NCBI RefSeq assembly: GCF_000716675.1
Contig: NZ_JNXT01000005.1
Span: 62,001-126,000 of the forward strand
DNA: 64,000 nucleotides
From: Streptomyces alboflavus
Lineage (GTDB): Bacteria > Actinomycetota > Actinomycetes > Streptomycetales > Streptomycetaceae
Direction: 5' to 3'
Part shown: positions 1-7,578 of the stretch, piece after piece
How positions within the stretch are numbered: position 1 is the stretch's first letter
How the letters are laid out: every line of letters starts with the position of its first letter
Translations under genes and position numbers: made by a program
Notes under the pieces: generated by a model
The model's database searches: none
What the model was told of the DNA's origin: nothing
The model's input: only the letters and a program-made list of their open reading frames with translations

Positions 1-158
1 ACGTGGGCGCCAAGGCCGTCGAACACTGGGACGGCATCAAGAAGGGGGCGGGGAAGGCGGTGGACGAGGTCGGCGACCGGGCCAGGGAGGCTGTGAGAGA
101 CCCCGTCGGGACAGGGAAGAAGATCGGCCGCAAGCTCAATCCGAAGAACTGGTGGTAG
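1..158 (+). CDS. 3' end of a truncated gene; basic C-terminal tail, possibly a type VII-like secretion substrate
   Basis: Only the last 51 codons are visible. The frame enters at base 3 and stops at TAG 156-158. The tail is rich in Lys, Arg, Gly and Asp with helical stretches such as GKAVDEVGDRAREAV and ends in NPKNWW. Similar Lys/Gly helical tails close many Streptomyces proteins with an N-terminal WXG100-like region, but that region lies outside the window, so the family is inference only. A bidirectional hairpin follows the stop, and the next gene converges on it. Confidence 0.6.
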   Translation, partial: VGAKAVEHWDGIKKGAGKAVDEVGDRAREAVRDPVGTGKKIGRKLNPKNWW

Positions 159-162
159 GGGA

Positions 163-209
163 ACGGGATTGGGCGTGACTCTGCCGTTTACAGTGGCGCC
201 CGATCCCGT
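163..209. terminator. Bidirectional terminator between convergent genes
   Basis: A 13-bp stem pairs ACGGGATTGGGCG (163-175) with CGCCCGATCCCGT (197-209), with one G-T wobble and a 21-nt loop. It lies between the stop at 158 and the stop at 230 of the opposing gene, which is the expected place for a shared terminator. No U-run follows, as is usual in Streptomyces. Confidence 0.6.
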
Positions 210-229
210 CAGCGTCTTCTGTCAGCGAG

Positions 230-1054
230 TCACGCGTCGATCATGTCTTCCTTGTCCGGGAGCAGGTCCGTGATCTTCTCCCAGATCTTGCCGTTCCTCG
301 CGCGCACCAGGCACAGTTCGCTCTCCGGTCCGACCTGGCCCTCGACGATGGGTTCCTCTGGCTTCTCCCGGACCCAGTAGCCGCGCGTCCCGCAGTCCCA
401 GACCGCCAATGCCCTCACCATCGCTGCCCGTTCGCCCTCGTGCGTGCCGTCCCAGGCGGTGGTGATGCGCCACATCGCGTTCATGGCCATGACGAGTTCG
501 GTGAGTTCGGTCAGCTCCGGCTCCTTGGGGGTGCCGGCTTCGGTGAGCGCCTTTCGGATGAGGTCTCTGGTCGCGGCCTCGTCGCCCGCTCCCTCGTCGA
601 GAGCCGAGAGGGCGGCGTCGAGGGCGCCCATCGTCGTCTCGATGCGGGAGACGTCCGACTTCGTCTCGTCGTCGGCCTGCAGGTTGACCATGCGGGCCAG
701 CTCCCAGACGAGGCTGTGCGGGGCGATGGGTGTGTACTCGGACTCCTCTTCGCCGGGCCAGCCCTCGTGTGCGATCACGGCCTCCTGGCCGACGATGACG
801 CCGTGGTTGATCGTGCCGTGTTCACCGGTGACTTCGACGGTCGCCAGGACCAGCGGGGAGGCCAGAGCGCTGAGGAGATCCCTGAGGATCGGCGCCAGTT
901 CGCCCTCCTCGCCGACGAGGCCGATCTGCCCGAGTTCGCCGAGCGAGGGCCACAGCTCTTCGGGCGGATTCTCGCTGTCCAGGAGATGGGCGAGCACCGC
1001 TATGTGGCGATCGGCCAGCCGGAAACGGGCCCGGGAGCTGTCGTAGGAAGGCAT
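230..1054 (-). CDS. Conserved-looking hypothetical protein, 274 aa
   Basis: I recognise no domain. The ATG start (1052-1054) gives MPSYDSSRARFRLADRHIAVLAHL. The product is acidic, helical, soluble-looking, and has no signal peptide or membrane segment. A Glu-rich region (PGEEESEYTPI) lies near residues 100-110, and the C-terminal third contains conserved-looking aromatic and charged residues (WDCGTRGYWVREK). Codon third positions are strongly G/C, supporting real coding. It converges on the truncated gene at the window edge, so a role linked to that gene (chaperone or immunity partner) is possible but unproven. Confidence 0.7.
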   Translation of the reverse strand: MPSYDSSRARFRLADRHIAVLAHLLDSENPPEELWPSLGELGQIGLVGEEGELAPILRDLLSALASPLVLATVEVTGEHGTINHGVIVGQEAVIAHEGWPGEEESEYTPIAPHSLVWELARMVNLQADDETKSDVSRIETTMGALDAALSALDEGAGDEAATRDLIRKALTEAGTPKEPELTELTELVMAMNAMWRITTAWDGTHEGERAAMVRALAVWDCGTRGYWVREKPEEPIVEGQVGPESELCLVRARNGKIWEKITDLLPDKEDMIDA

Positions 1055-1249
1055 GGAGGGTAGCTACCTCAAGTCTCTCGTGGCGAGGCCGCCGGAAATC
1101 CGTCGGCGACGCGGGGCAACCTCTTCTGAGCGCTCGTGGCGTCGGCCCAGCTGTCGACTTCCGTGGTCGGTACACGGCGCTTCGACCACCGTATGGCACT
1201 TCGCTTTCCGGGGCGTACGGGAGCCGTCAGGCCGGTGGAGTTCCACGGA

Positions 1250-1284
1250 GGCCGCCCCCGGCTGTGCGTGTGCCGGGGGCGGCC
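1250..1284 (-). terminator. Terminator after the 1302-1757 gene
   Basis: A perfect 13-bp stem, GGCCGCCCCCGGC (1250-1262) with GCCGGGGGCGGCC (1272-1284), has a 9-nt loop. It begins 17 bp beyond the minus-strand stop at 1302. The rest of 1055-1249 holds no convincing gene. Confidence 0.65.
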
Positions 1285-1301
1285 GGGTGAGGCCAGGCCG
1301 C

Positions 1302-1757
1302 CTAGGGACCCGATGGGGCGTACACGAGCACGGGAACGTCGGGGGCGAACGCGTTCACGGCTTGTTGCAGTCGTTCCGGGTCGAGGTGCCAGAGGTTGAT
1401 GGGGCGGCTGGCGAGGAGGAGTTCGTATTCCACGTGTGGGGCGGTTCGTTCGGCTGATGTCTGCGTCATCTTGCTGTTCGGTCCGGGAAGCTGCGGAGCC
1501 CCAGGCCGACGGTTCAGGCCGATGTGGTCGATGCCCTGGCCGGCTGCCCGCTGATGCCACACGACCACGGACGTGATGTCCGCCCACGGCACGAAGGCCT
1601 TCTGTTTCTCGTACTTGGCCGGTGCGCCGCCGAGCAGTACGCCTTCACTGTCCACGCGGAGCGCTGTGAGCTGCTTCTTCCACCCCGCGCCGGAGAGCAG
1701 TTGGAGGGGAGTGCGGGTGAAGGTTGCCTCGTACACGCGGGAATCACTGTCGATCAT
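1302..1757 (-). CDS. Hypothetical protein, 151 aa, possible PH-like fold
   Basis: The ATG start lies at 1755-1757. The N-terminal two thirds alternate beta-type segments (VYEATFTRTPLQLL, GVLLGGAPAKYEK, FVPWADITSVVVWHQ), a pattern like small bacterial pleckstrin-homology-like proteins in which a WADI-type strand is common. A C-terminal segment with LWHLDPERLQQAVNAFAPDVPV looks like the closing helix of such a domain. No signal peptide or transmembrane helix is seen. It lies 75 bp downstream of the DUF1707 gene on the same strand and may be cotranscribed. The function is unknown and the PH assignment is inference from pattern only. Confidence 0.65.
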   Translation of the reverse strand: MIDSDSRVYEATFTRTPLQLLSGAGWKKQLTALRVDSEGVLLGGAPAKYEKQKAFVPWADITSVVVWHQRAAGQGIDHIGLNRRPGAPQLPGPNSKMTQTSAERTAPHVEYELLLASRPINLWHLDPERLQQAVNAFAPDVPVLVYAPSGP

Positions 1758-1832
1758 GGGGACCTGTCCGTGCTGGGTGGGTGTGGCGTCGTTCGCGGGT
1801 GTGTGAGCAGTGGCAACCGGAGGGCTGAGGGC

Positions 1833-2453
1833 TCAAGCCTTGCGGCGGAGCCACTGGCTCGGGGTGCGGCGTGGTGGGCGGGCCACTATGTCGCCGCCGG
1901 TCGACCTGCCGGTCAGCACCACGCGTAGGCGGACCGGGACCTCCGGGCCGGTCACCGGGGCGATCTTGATCTCGCCGCGGGTGTAGGTGATGTCGTCGGC
2001 GTCGACCACGATTCCTGGGGCGGTCACCAGGGTCAGATTGCCGCCGATGCGCAGGTCGAGTGCGATGTGGAGGGTGTCGTAGCTGATCACGGCCTCGGTG
2101 AAGTCGAGCTTGAGGTCGGTGAACAGGAGTCGGATCTCCATCCGGTGGGGGACCAGCCAGCGGCCCGCGCGCTTGCTGTCGCCGAATCGCTGGTCGATCC
2201 GGACCACCTCGCGGGCCTGCGGCGGCATCCCTTCGAGCGGCAGGTCCGCGGTCAGCTCCGCCAGATCGGAAGCCGTGCGCGCCGCCAGCGCGGCCTCGAC
2301 GCGCTCGTCCAACTCCTCGCTCGTCAGCCGTCCGTCACCCGCCGCGACCCGCAGGATCTCCACGGCGAAGTCCCGGTCCCGGTGAGACACCCGCTGCTCG
2401 GACACAGGGCGGCGGGGTGCGGAATCGTCTGTTCTGGAGAGATCGCCTGGCAT
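1833..2453 (-). CDS. DUF1707 (SHOCT-like) domain protein, 206 aa
   Basis: Residues about 20-75 match the actinobacterial DUF1707 pattern: HRDRDFAVEILRVAAGDGRL followed by TSEELDERVEAALAARTASDLAELTADLP. DUF1707 is a short helical module of unknown function, often fused to membrane or beta-rich domains. Here the remainder (about 90-200) is beta-rich (RIGGNLTLVTAPGIVVDADDI) and resembles the repetitive strands of LiaF/DUF2154-type C-termini. There is no membrane helix, so it is probably cytosolic. I chose the ATG at 2451-2453 because the DUF1707 domain starts soon after it and upstream codons read as unrelated low-complexity protein. It may form a transcript with its minus-strand neighbours. Confidence 0.8.
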   Translation of the reverse strand: MPGDLSRTDDSAPRRPVSEQRVSHRDRDFAVEILRVAAGDGRLTSEELDERVEAALAARTASDLAELTADLPLEGMPPQAREVVRIDQRFGDSKRAGRWLVPHRMEIRLLFTDLKLDFTEAVISYDTLHIALDLRIGGNLTLVTAPGIVVDADDITYTRGEIKIAPVTGPEVPVRLRVVLTGRSTGGDIVARPPRRTPSQWLRRKA

Positions 2454-2527
2454 GGATCCAGTGTGCTGTCGGGCTCCGGGGACCGGCAATGGCCGATCAG
2501 AAATATGGGTGATTACCCTGACGGACC

Positions 2528-3448
2528 TCAGGGGCGCTGTGTGGAGAGCTGGGTCAGTCGGTTCAGTGCCGCCTGGCTCTCCGCGTCCGCCGCGCGGTAG
2601 ATCAGCAAGCGCTGGTCCGGGTCCTCCAGGGGCAGCAGCACCTCGAAGTGCACCGTGATCGCGCCGACCTCGGGGTGGCGCAGTGTTTTCTCGCCGCGGC
2701 CGTTGACCTTGATGTCCTGCTCCGGCCACAGGCGGGCGAAGTCCTCGTCCCGGGTGGCGAATTCGGTGATGAGGTCGGTCAGGGCCTGGTCGTCGGGGTG
2801 GGTGGCCCAGGCGGCGCGCAGGTGGGCCACGCCCTCGCGGAGGGTGTGTTCCCGGTCCTCGTAGAAGTCGCGCATCGGGGGGTGGAGCAGGCACAGCCAC
2901 AGGGCGTTGCGGTGTGGGGGCGGGAGGGTGTCGAAGTCCGGGAGCAGGGCGGCCATTTCGGGGTTCCAGGCCAGGATGTCGTAGCGGTGGTTCATCAGCA
3001 TGGCCGGGTGCGGGGACAGGTCGGTGACCAGGTGGGCCAGGGGTGCGGGCGCGGTGGTCGTGGGCTTGTCCGGGGCGCCGGGGTGCTGCTGGGCCAGGTT
3101 GAAGAGGTAGGCGCGTTCGGCGGGAGGCAGGCGCAGGGCGTGTGCCAGGGCCTGGACCACCTGTGCGGAGGGGCGCAGTCCGCGGGCCTGCTCCAGGCGT
3201 ACGACGTAGTCGGTGCTGACCCCGGCCAGTTCGGCGACCTCTTCGCGGCGCAGGCCGGGGGTGCGCCGGGCCCGGCGGCGCCCGGGCAGGGCGAAGTCGT
3301 CCGGGTCCAGGCGCTCACGCCGGGTGCGCAGGAACGCGGCCAGCTCCTGGGCCGGGTCCAGAGGGTGGGGCGGGGCCGGGGCGCGGGGCGGGGTCAGAGT
3401 GTGGGGCGGATCCGGGGCGCGGGTCGGGTCCAGGGCGCGGGGCGTCAC
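2528..3448 (-). CDS. XRE-family regulator with MmyB-like ligand-binding domain
   Basis: After a proline-rich 35-residue N-terminus comes a helix-turn-helix domain (about residues 36-105: RRTPGLRREEVAELAGVSTD, then YVVRLEQARG). A C-terminal MmyB-like domain follows (about 130-300), marked by HPAMLMNHRYDILAWNPEMA, FYEDREHTLREGVAHLRA and a late HPEVGAITVHFEVL segment. Proteins of this type are common Streptomyces repressors, often beside an oxidoreductase or transporter and thought to bind a small fatty-acid-like ligand. The start is GTG at 3448; a weak GGACGG precedes it, and no better start lies before the HTH. The divergent region holds a striking repeat array that could be its operator. Confidence 0.85.
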   Translation of the reverse strand: MTPRALDPTRAPDPPHTLTPPRAPAPPHPLDPAQELAAFLRTRRERLDPDDFALPGRRRARRTPGLRREEVAELAGVSTDYVVRLEQARGLRPSAQVVQALAHALRLPPAERAYLFNLAQQHPGAPDKPTTTAPAPLAHLVTDLSPHPAMLMNHRYDILAWNPEMAALLPDFDTLPPPHRNALWLCLLHPPMRDFYEDREHTLREGVAHLRAAWATHPDDQALTDLITEFATRDEDFARLWPEQDIKVNGRGEKTLRHPEVGAITVHFEVLLPLEDPDQRLLIYRAADAESQAALNRLTQLSTQRP

Positions 3449-3494
3449 GGTCCGTCCAACGGCCGGAGCCGGGTCCGCATTCCCCGAAGCCTCC

Positions 3495-3559
3495 GGCGTT
3501 ACGGCGTTACGGCGTTACGGTGCCACGGCGCCGTGGCGTCACGCCGTCACGCCGTCACG
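3495..3559. repeat. Short repeats and palindrome in a divergent promoter region
   Basis: Three copies of GGCGTTAC-type units (3496-3520) are followed by the perfect 16-bp palindrome GCCACGGCGCCGTGGC (3522-3537) and then three GCCGTCAC-type units. The two flanks are imperfect inverted copies of each other. The array lies 47 bp upstream of the XRE gene start and about 90 bp upstream of the divergent proline-rich gene, so it may be an operator for the XRE protein. Confidence 0.5.
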
Positions 3560-3646
3560 ACGCCACCACACCGCCCCCCGCCATGTGACGCAGTCGTTCG
3601 GATTACGGATGTGGCGCCCGCCCCACGGCGATTAGGCTCACGCGCT

Positions 3647-4615
3647 ATGACGCAGCCTCCCGGCCAGCCGCCCCAGGATGGATTCGGCGCCCCGCAGCAT
3701 CAGCCGAACCAGCCCCAGCCGCCCTTCCCCGGCCAGCCGCCGGCCGCCCCGCCGCAGCCCCCGGGGCCGCAGCCCGGCTACGGCTATCCGCAGCAGCCCC
3801 CGCCCCCGCACGGAGCCCCGCCCCCGGGACCGTACGGCCAGCCGCAGGGCCAGGACCCGTACGGCCAGCCCCAGGGCCAAGGCCCCTACGGCCAGCCCCA
3901 GGACCCGTACGGGAACCCCCAGGGCCAGACCCAGGCCATGCCCCCGTACGGCCAGCAGCCCCCGTACGGCCAGCCCCAGTTCGGCGGCGCCTACCCGCCG
4001 CCGCCCCCGGGCGGCGGTGACGCGAAGAAGCGGAACATGATCATCGCGGTCACCGTGGCCGCGGTCCTCGTCATCGGTGGCGGCGTCTTCTTCCTCGTCA
4101 GCGGCAGTGACGACGACAAGGACGACAAGAAGAAGCCGCAGGCCGACAAGAGCGCGTCCGACAAGGTGACGCCGGGTGCGCCCGCCGAGCCCTCCGACGA
4201 CCCCACCACGGACGCGCCCTCGCTGCCCTCCACCGAACCCACCACCGGGATACCCAGCACCCCGGGCGGCGGCGGCATCGGCGGCGATGACGACGACGGG
4301 CCCGCGCCAAGCACCGGGTACAAGGGGCAGTGGCAGAACGAGAAGCTCAAGACCCTCACCATCGCCGACAAGCAGACGACGGGACAGGCCGCGGGCAAGC
4401 ACATCGTGTCCTACCTCGACCCCGGCGGTGACGGCATGTGCACCGGGCTCGGGCAGGACCGCGCCGGGGGGAAGTTCCGGCTCGCCCTGAAGTGCGGCAG
4501 CGGGACCAACGAGAAGTTCATCGGCGCCGACCTGTCCCGTTCCGGCGACTCCGTCGTCATGGACTGGGACAAGGGCGGCTCCGACACCCTCAAGTGGGCC
4601 GGGGGCCTCGACTGA
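3647..4615 (+). CDS. Proline/glutamine-rich single-pass membrane protein, 322 aa
   Basis: The ATG is at 3647. Residues 1-125 are Pro/Gln/Gly-rich with repeated YGQPQ motifs. A Lys/Arg patch precedes one transmembrane helix (about 130-150, MIIAVTVAAVLVIGGGVFFL). A charged, then Ser/Thr/Pro-rich linker leads to a folded C-terminal domain (about 220-322) with two cysteines (DGMCTGL and ALKCGSG) that could form a disulfide. The predicted topology is a disordered cytoplasmic tail and an extracellular domain. The gene at 36466-37347 has the same architecture and a related C-terminal domain, so the two are paralogues. The function is unknown. Confidence 0.85.
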   Translation: MTQPPGQPPQDGFGAPQHQPNQPQPPFPGQPPAAPPQPPGPQPGYGYPQQPPPPHGAPPPGPYGQPQGQDPYGQPQGQGPYGQPQDPYGNPQGQTQAMPPYGQQPPYGQPQFGGAYPPPPPGGGDAKKRNMIIAVTVAAVLVIGGGVFFLVSGSDDDKDDKKKPQADKSASDKVTPGAPAEPSDDPTTDAPSLPSTEPTTGIPSTPGGGGIGGDDDDGPAPSTGYKGQWQNEKLKTLTIADKQTTGQAAGKHIVSYLDPGGDGMCTGLGQDRAGGKFRLALKCGSGTNEKFIGADLSRSGDSVVMDWDKGGSDTLKWAGGLD

Positions 4616-4735
4616 CCCAGGCCTTGGGGCAAGCCCTGCCCCAGGCCAAGGCCAAGGAGCAAGCCCTGCCCCAGGCCCAGGGGCAGCCCCTGCCCCAGGC
4701 CCAGCCCCAGGAGCAGGCCAAGGCCCATGGCCAGT
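4616..4735. repeat. Degenerate GC-rich tandem repeats after the stop codon
   Basis: Directly after the TGA at 4613-4615 there are repeated CAAGCCCTGCCCCAGGCC-like units, with variants of CCCAGGCCCAG. In one forward frame they would read as repeated QALPQA-type motifs. They could be slippage products or remnants of an extended C-terminus. I see no gene in this stretch. Confidence 0.5.
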
Positions 4736-4793
4736 GCCTCACCGCCCCACCCCACCCCACCGTGAGCCCGAAGTTCCCCACCGGTCACCCACC

Positions 4794-4809
4794 GGCACAG
4801 GGCTGAAAC
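4794..4809 (+). promoter_or_regulatory. Possible GlnR half-site upstream of narK
   Basis: GGCAC-n6-GAAAC matches the two-part actinobacterial GlnR half-box (gTnAC-n6-GaAAC) apart from the first T. It lies about 50 bp before the narK start. The pattern match is direct; the regulatory role is inference from nitrogen regulation in Streptomyces. Confidence 0.35.
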
Positions 4810-4859
4810 GCGCCATCCCTACCTTCGGGATCATCAGCCGCTTGCCGGGGAGGCGTGGG

Positions 4860-6242
4860 ATGAGCACCGACAGTACAAAAGGGATGAAGGGGCGCAGGTC
4901 GTCGTGGATCGCGCGGTGGGATCCTGAGGACGGGGAGTTCTGGGAGCGGGAAGGGGCCCGTGTCGCCCGGCGCAATCTCGTCTTCTCGATCCTGTCCGAG
5001 CACATCGGGTTCTCCGTCTGGACCCTGTGGTCGGTCATGGTGCTCTTCATGGGGCCGGAGTACGGGATCGACCCGGCCGGGAAGTTCTTCCTGGTGTCGA
5101 TGGCGACCCTGGTGGGAGCCGTCGTCCGGGTCCCGTACACCTTCGCCGTGGCCCGCTTCGGCGGGCGCAACTGGACGATCGTCGCGGCCTCGATGCTGCT
5201 GCTGCCCACCGTCGCGGCCTTCGTCGTCATGGAGCCGGGCACCTCGTACGCGACGTTCATGGTGTGCGCGCTGCTCACCGGCGTCGGCGGCGGCAACTTC
5301 GCCTCCTCCATGACCAACATCAACTCCTTCTTCCCGCTGCGGAAGAAGGGCTGGGCGCTCGGCCTGAACGCCGGGGGCGGCAACATCGGCGTTCCCGTCA
5401 TGCAGCTCGTGGCCCTCGCCGTCATCGGCGCCAGTGGCGGGCCCCGCGTGCTCCTCGGGATCTACATCCCGCTGGTCGTCGTCTCCGCCGTCTGCGCCGC
5501 GCTCTTCATGGACAACATCGCGGCCGTGAAGAACGACACCGGGGCGGCCCGCGAGGCCCTGCGCGACCCGCACACCTGGATCATGTCGCTGCTGTACGTG
5601 GGGACGTTCGGGTCGTTCATCGGGTACAGCTTCGCCTTCGGGCTCGTACTCCAGACGCAGTTCGGGCGCACGCCCCTGGAGGCCGCCCAGATCACCTTCC
5701 TCGGGCCGCTGCTGGGCTCGCTGATCCGGCCCGTCGGCGGGCGGCTCGCCGACCGGTACGGCGGGGCCCGCATCACGCTGTGGAACTTCGTCGGGATGGC
5801 GGCGGCGACCGGGGTCGTCGTGCTCGCGTCCGTGCGGGAGTCGCTCGCCCTGTTCACGGGCGCGTTCGTGGTGCTCTTCGTGCTCAGCGGGCTCGGCAAC
5901 GGGTCGACGTACAAGATGATCCCCGGGATCTTCCACGCCAAGGCGGTCCGCGCGGGGCTCACGGGGGAGGAGGCCGCGCGTTACGGACGGCGGCTCTCCG
6001 GGGCGTCCATGGGGCTCATCGGGGCCGTCGGCGCGCTCGGCGGCCTCGGCATCAACCTCGCCTTCCGGCAGTCCTTCCAGACGGCGGGCACGGGCACGGG
6101 CGCCTTCGTGGCCTTCCTCGTCTGTTACGCGGCCTGCTTCGCCGTCACCTGGGCCGTATACCTTCGCCGCCCGGCCGCACCGGCCGCCGCGTCCGCGCCG
6201 ACGGCGGGGAGCGAGCCGCAGCGCGTGTACGCCGAGGTGTGA
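4860..6242 (+). CDS. narK: NarK-type nitrate/nitrite transporter (MFS)
   Basis: A 460-residue polytopic protein with about 12 membrane segments. The N-terminus WDPEDGEFWEREGARVARRN, then FSILSEHIGFSVWTLWSVMV, is the signature start of nitrate/nitrite porters. The GGGNFASSMTNINSFFP stretch (about residues 140-157) matches the glycine-rich nitrate-signature region, and a second glycine-rich motif (SGLGNGSTYKMIP) follows in the C-terminal half. It moves nitrate in, or exchanges it for nitrite, across the cytoplasmic membrane. The ATG at 4860 follows GGGGAGG. The next gene is nnaR, a regulator of nitrate/nitrite assimilation, and possible GlnR sites flank the gene, so nitrogen control is likely. 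Confidence 0.9.
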   Translation: MSTDSTKGMKGRRSSWIARWDPEDGEFWEREGARVARRNLVFSILSEHIGFSVWTLWSVMVLFMGPEYGIDPAGKFFLVSMATLVGAVVRVPYTFAVARFGGRNWTIVAASMLLLPTVAAFVVMEPGTSYATFMVCALLTGVGGGNFASSMTNINSFFPLRKKGWALGLNAGGGNIGVPVMQLVALAVIGASGGPRVLLGIYIPLVVVSAVCAALFMDNIAAVKNDTGAAREALRDPHTWIMSLLYVGTFGSFIGYSFAFGLVLQTQFGRTPLEAAQITFLGPLLGSLIRPVGGRLADRYGGARITLWNFVGMAAATGVVVLASVRESLALFTGAFVVLFVLSGLGNGSTYKMIPGIFHAKAVRAGLTGEEAARYGRRLSGASMGLIGAVGALGGLGINLAFRQSFQTAGTGTGAFVAFLVCYAACFAVTWAVYLRRPAAPAAASAPTAGSEPQRVYAEV

Positions 6243-6271
6243 GACGTACACCCGATCCGGACGAGTCGCAG

Positions 6272-6309
6272 GTCACGTACGCCGAGGAGCGACGTAACAC
6301 GGCGGACAT
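6272..6309 (+). promoter_or_regulatory. Possible GlnR box upstream of nnaR
   Basis: GTCAC-n6-CGAGG-n6-GTAAC-n6-GACAT fits the a1-b1-a2-b2 spacing of a full GlnR box. Both a-sites match gTnAC exactly; the b-sites are weak. It lies between the narK stop and the nnaR start. The pattern is visible; binding is inferred. Confidence 0.4.
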
Positions 6310-6340
6310 CCGCGTGATCCGCGACCGTCACCCGGCGTTG

Positions 6341-6420
6341 GCAGGCTCGGGGATCCGGACAGACGACAGTGCAGGCTCGGGGATCCGGACAGACGACAGC
6401 GGACGACAGCGGACGACAGC
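6341..6420 (+). repeat. 30-bp tandem duplication plus 10-bp tandem units before nnaR
   Basis: Bases 6341-6370 and 6371-6400 are the same 30-bp unit (GCAGGCTCGGGGATCCGGAC plus AGACGACAG) differing only at the last base. The last 10 bases then repeat as GGACGACAGC twice (6401-6420). The array ends directly at the GGAGGAGGG ribosome binding site of nnaR, so copy number could change leader length or promoter spacing. Confidence 0.85.
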
Positions 6421-6438
6421 GGAGGAGGGACGCGCGCC

Positions 6439-7578
6439 ATGGACGACAAGCAGCGGCACGGGCCCCTCTCCGGGTTCACCGTCGGCGTCACCGCCGCCCG
6501 CCGCGCCGACGAACTGGGGGCCCTGCTCCAGCGGCGCGGCGCCACCGTCCTGCACGCCCCCGCCCTGCGCATCGTGCCGCTCGCGGACGACAGTGAACTC
6601 CTGACGGCGACCAAGGAGTTGATCGCCGAGGCCCCCGACGTGGTGGTCGCCACCACCGCCATCGGCTTCCGCGGCTGGGTCGAGGCCGCCGATGGGTGGG
6701 GGCACGGGGAGGCGCTGCTCGACCGGCTGCGGGGCGTCGAACTGCTCGCCCGGGGCCCCAAGGTGAAGGGGGCCGTGCGGGCCGCGGGGCTCACCGAGGA
6801 CTGGTCGCCGACGTCGGAGTCCATGGCGGAGGTGCTCGACCGGCTCCTCGGGGAGGGCGTCGACGGTCGCCGCATCGCCCTGCAACTGCACGGGGAGCCG
6901 CTGCCCGGCTTCGTGGAGGCCCTGCGCGCGGGCGGCGCCGACGTCGTCCTCGTCCCCGTCTACCGCTGGCTGCCGCCCGCCGACCTCACCCCGGTCGACC
7001 GGCTCCTCGACGCCGCCGTCAGCCGCGGCCTCGACGCGCTGACCTTCACGTCGGCGCCCGCCGCCGCCTCGCTGTTCGCGCGGGCCGAGGAGCGCGGGAT
7101 GGCGGCCGAGCTGACCGCCGCGCTCCGCCACGACGTGCTGCCCGCCTGCGTCGGCCCGGTCACCGCGCTGCCGCTGCAGGCCCGGGGCCTGGACACCGTG
7201 CAGCCCGAACGCTTCCGGCTCGGCCCCCTCGTCCAGCTGCTCTGCCAGGAACTGCCCGGGCGGGCCAGGTCGCTGCCGATCGCCGGGCACCTGGTGGAGA
7301 TCCGGGGGCACGCGGTGCTCGTCGACGGGGAGCTGCGGGCCGTGCCGCCCGCCGGGATGGCGCTGCTCCGGGCCCTGGTGCGGCGGCCCGGGTGGGTCGT
7401 GGCGCGCGCCGAACTCCTGCGGGCGCTGCCGGGCGCGGGCCGCGACGAGCACGCCGTGGAGACGGCGATGGCCCGGCTTCGGACGGCACTCGGCGCGCCG
7501 AAGCTCATCCAGACCGTCGTCAAGCGCGGCTACCGGCTCGCGCTCGACCCGGCGGCCGGGTCCAAGTACGCCGACTGA
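6439..7578 (+). CDS. nnaR: NnaR-type regulator: HemD-like domain plus winged-helix DNA-binding domain
   Basis: Residues about 10-255 form a uroporphyrinogen-III synthase (HemD) fold: FTVGVTAARRADELGALLQR, VVVATTAIGFRGWVEAA, DALTFTSAPAAASLFARAEE. Residues about 280-370 form an OmpR/PhoB-type winged helix ending in the typical KLIQTVVKRGYRLAL. In S. coelicolor this fusion, NnaR, is a GlnR co-activator of nitrate/nitrite assimilation genes rather than a heme enzyme; that is family knowledge. The ATG at 6439 follows a strong GGAGGAGGG. It lies next to narK with a possible GlnR box upstream. Its last 49 bp overlap the end of the convergent DUF1772 gene. Confidence 0.9.
   Translation: MDDKQRHGPLSGFTVGVTAARRADELGALLQRRGATVLHAPALRIVPLADDSELLTATKELIAEAPDVVVATTAIGFRGWVEAADGWGHGEALLDRLRGVELLARGPKVKGAVRAAGLTEDWSPTSESMAEVLDRLLGEGVDGRRIALQLHGEPLPGFVEALRAGGADVVLVPVYRWLPPADLTPVDRLLDAAVSRGLDALTFTSAPAAASLFARAEERGMAAELTAALRHDVLPACVGPVTALPLQARGLDTVQPERFRLGPLVQLLCQELPGRARSLPIAGHLVEIRGHAVLVDGELRAVPPAGMALLRALVRRPGWVVARAELLRALPGAGRDEHAVETAMARLRTALGAPKLIQTVVKRGYRLALDPAAGSKYAD

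Noticed and set aside
2648..3646. A long plus-strand frame running into the Pro/Gln-rich gene
   Set aside because: It reads as Gly/Gln/Val low-complexity protein opposite the well-supported XRE regulator; the true gene begins at ATG 3647.
6243..7578. Housekeeping hemD for heme synthesis
   Set aside because: The HemD fold is fused to a winged helix and the gene sits next to narK, which fits the nitrogen regulator NnaR rather than a biosynthetic enzyme with hem neighbours.
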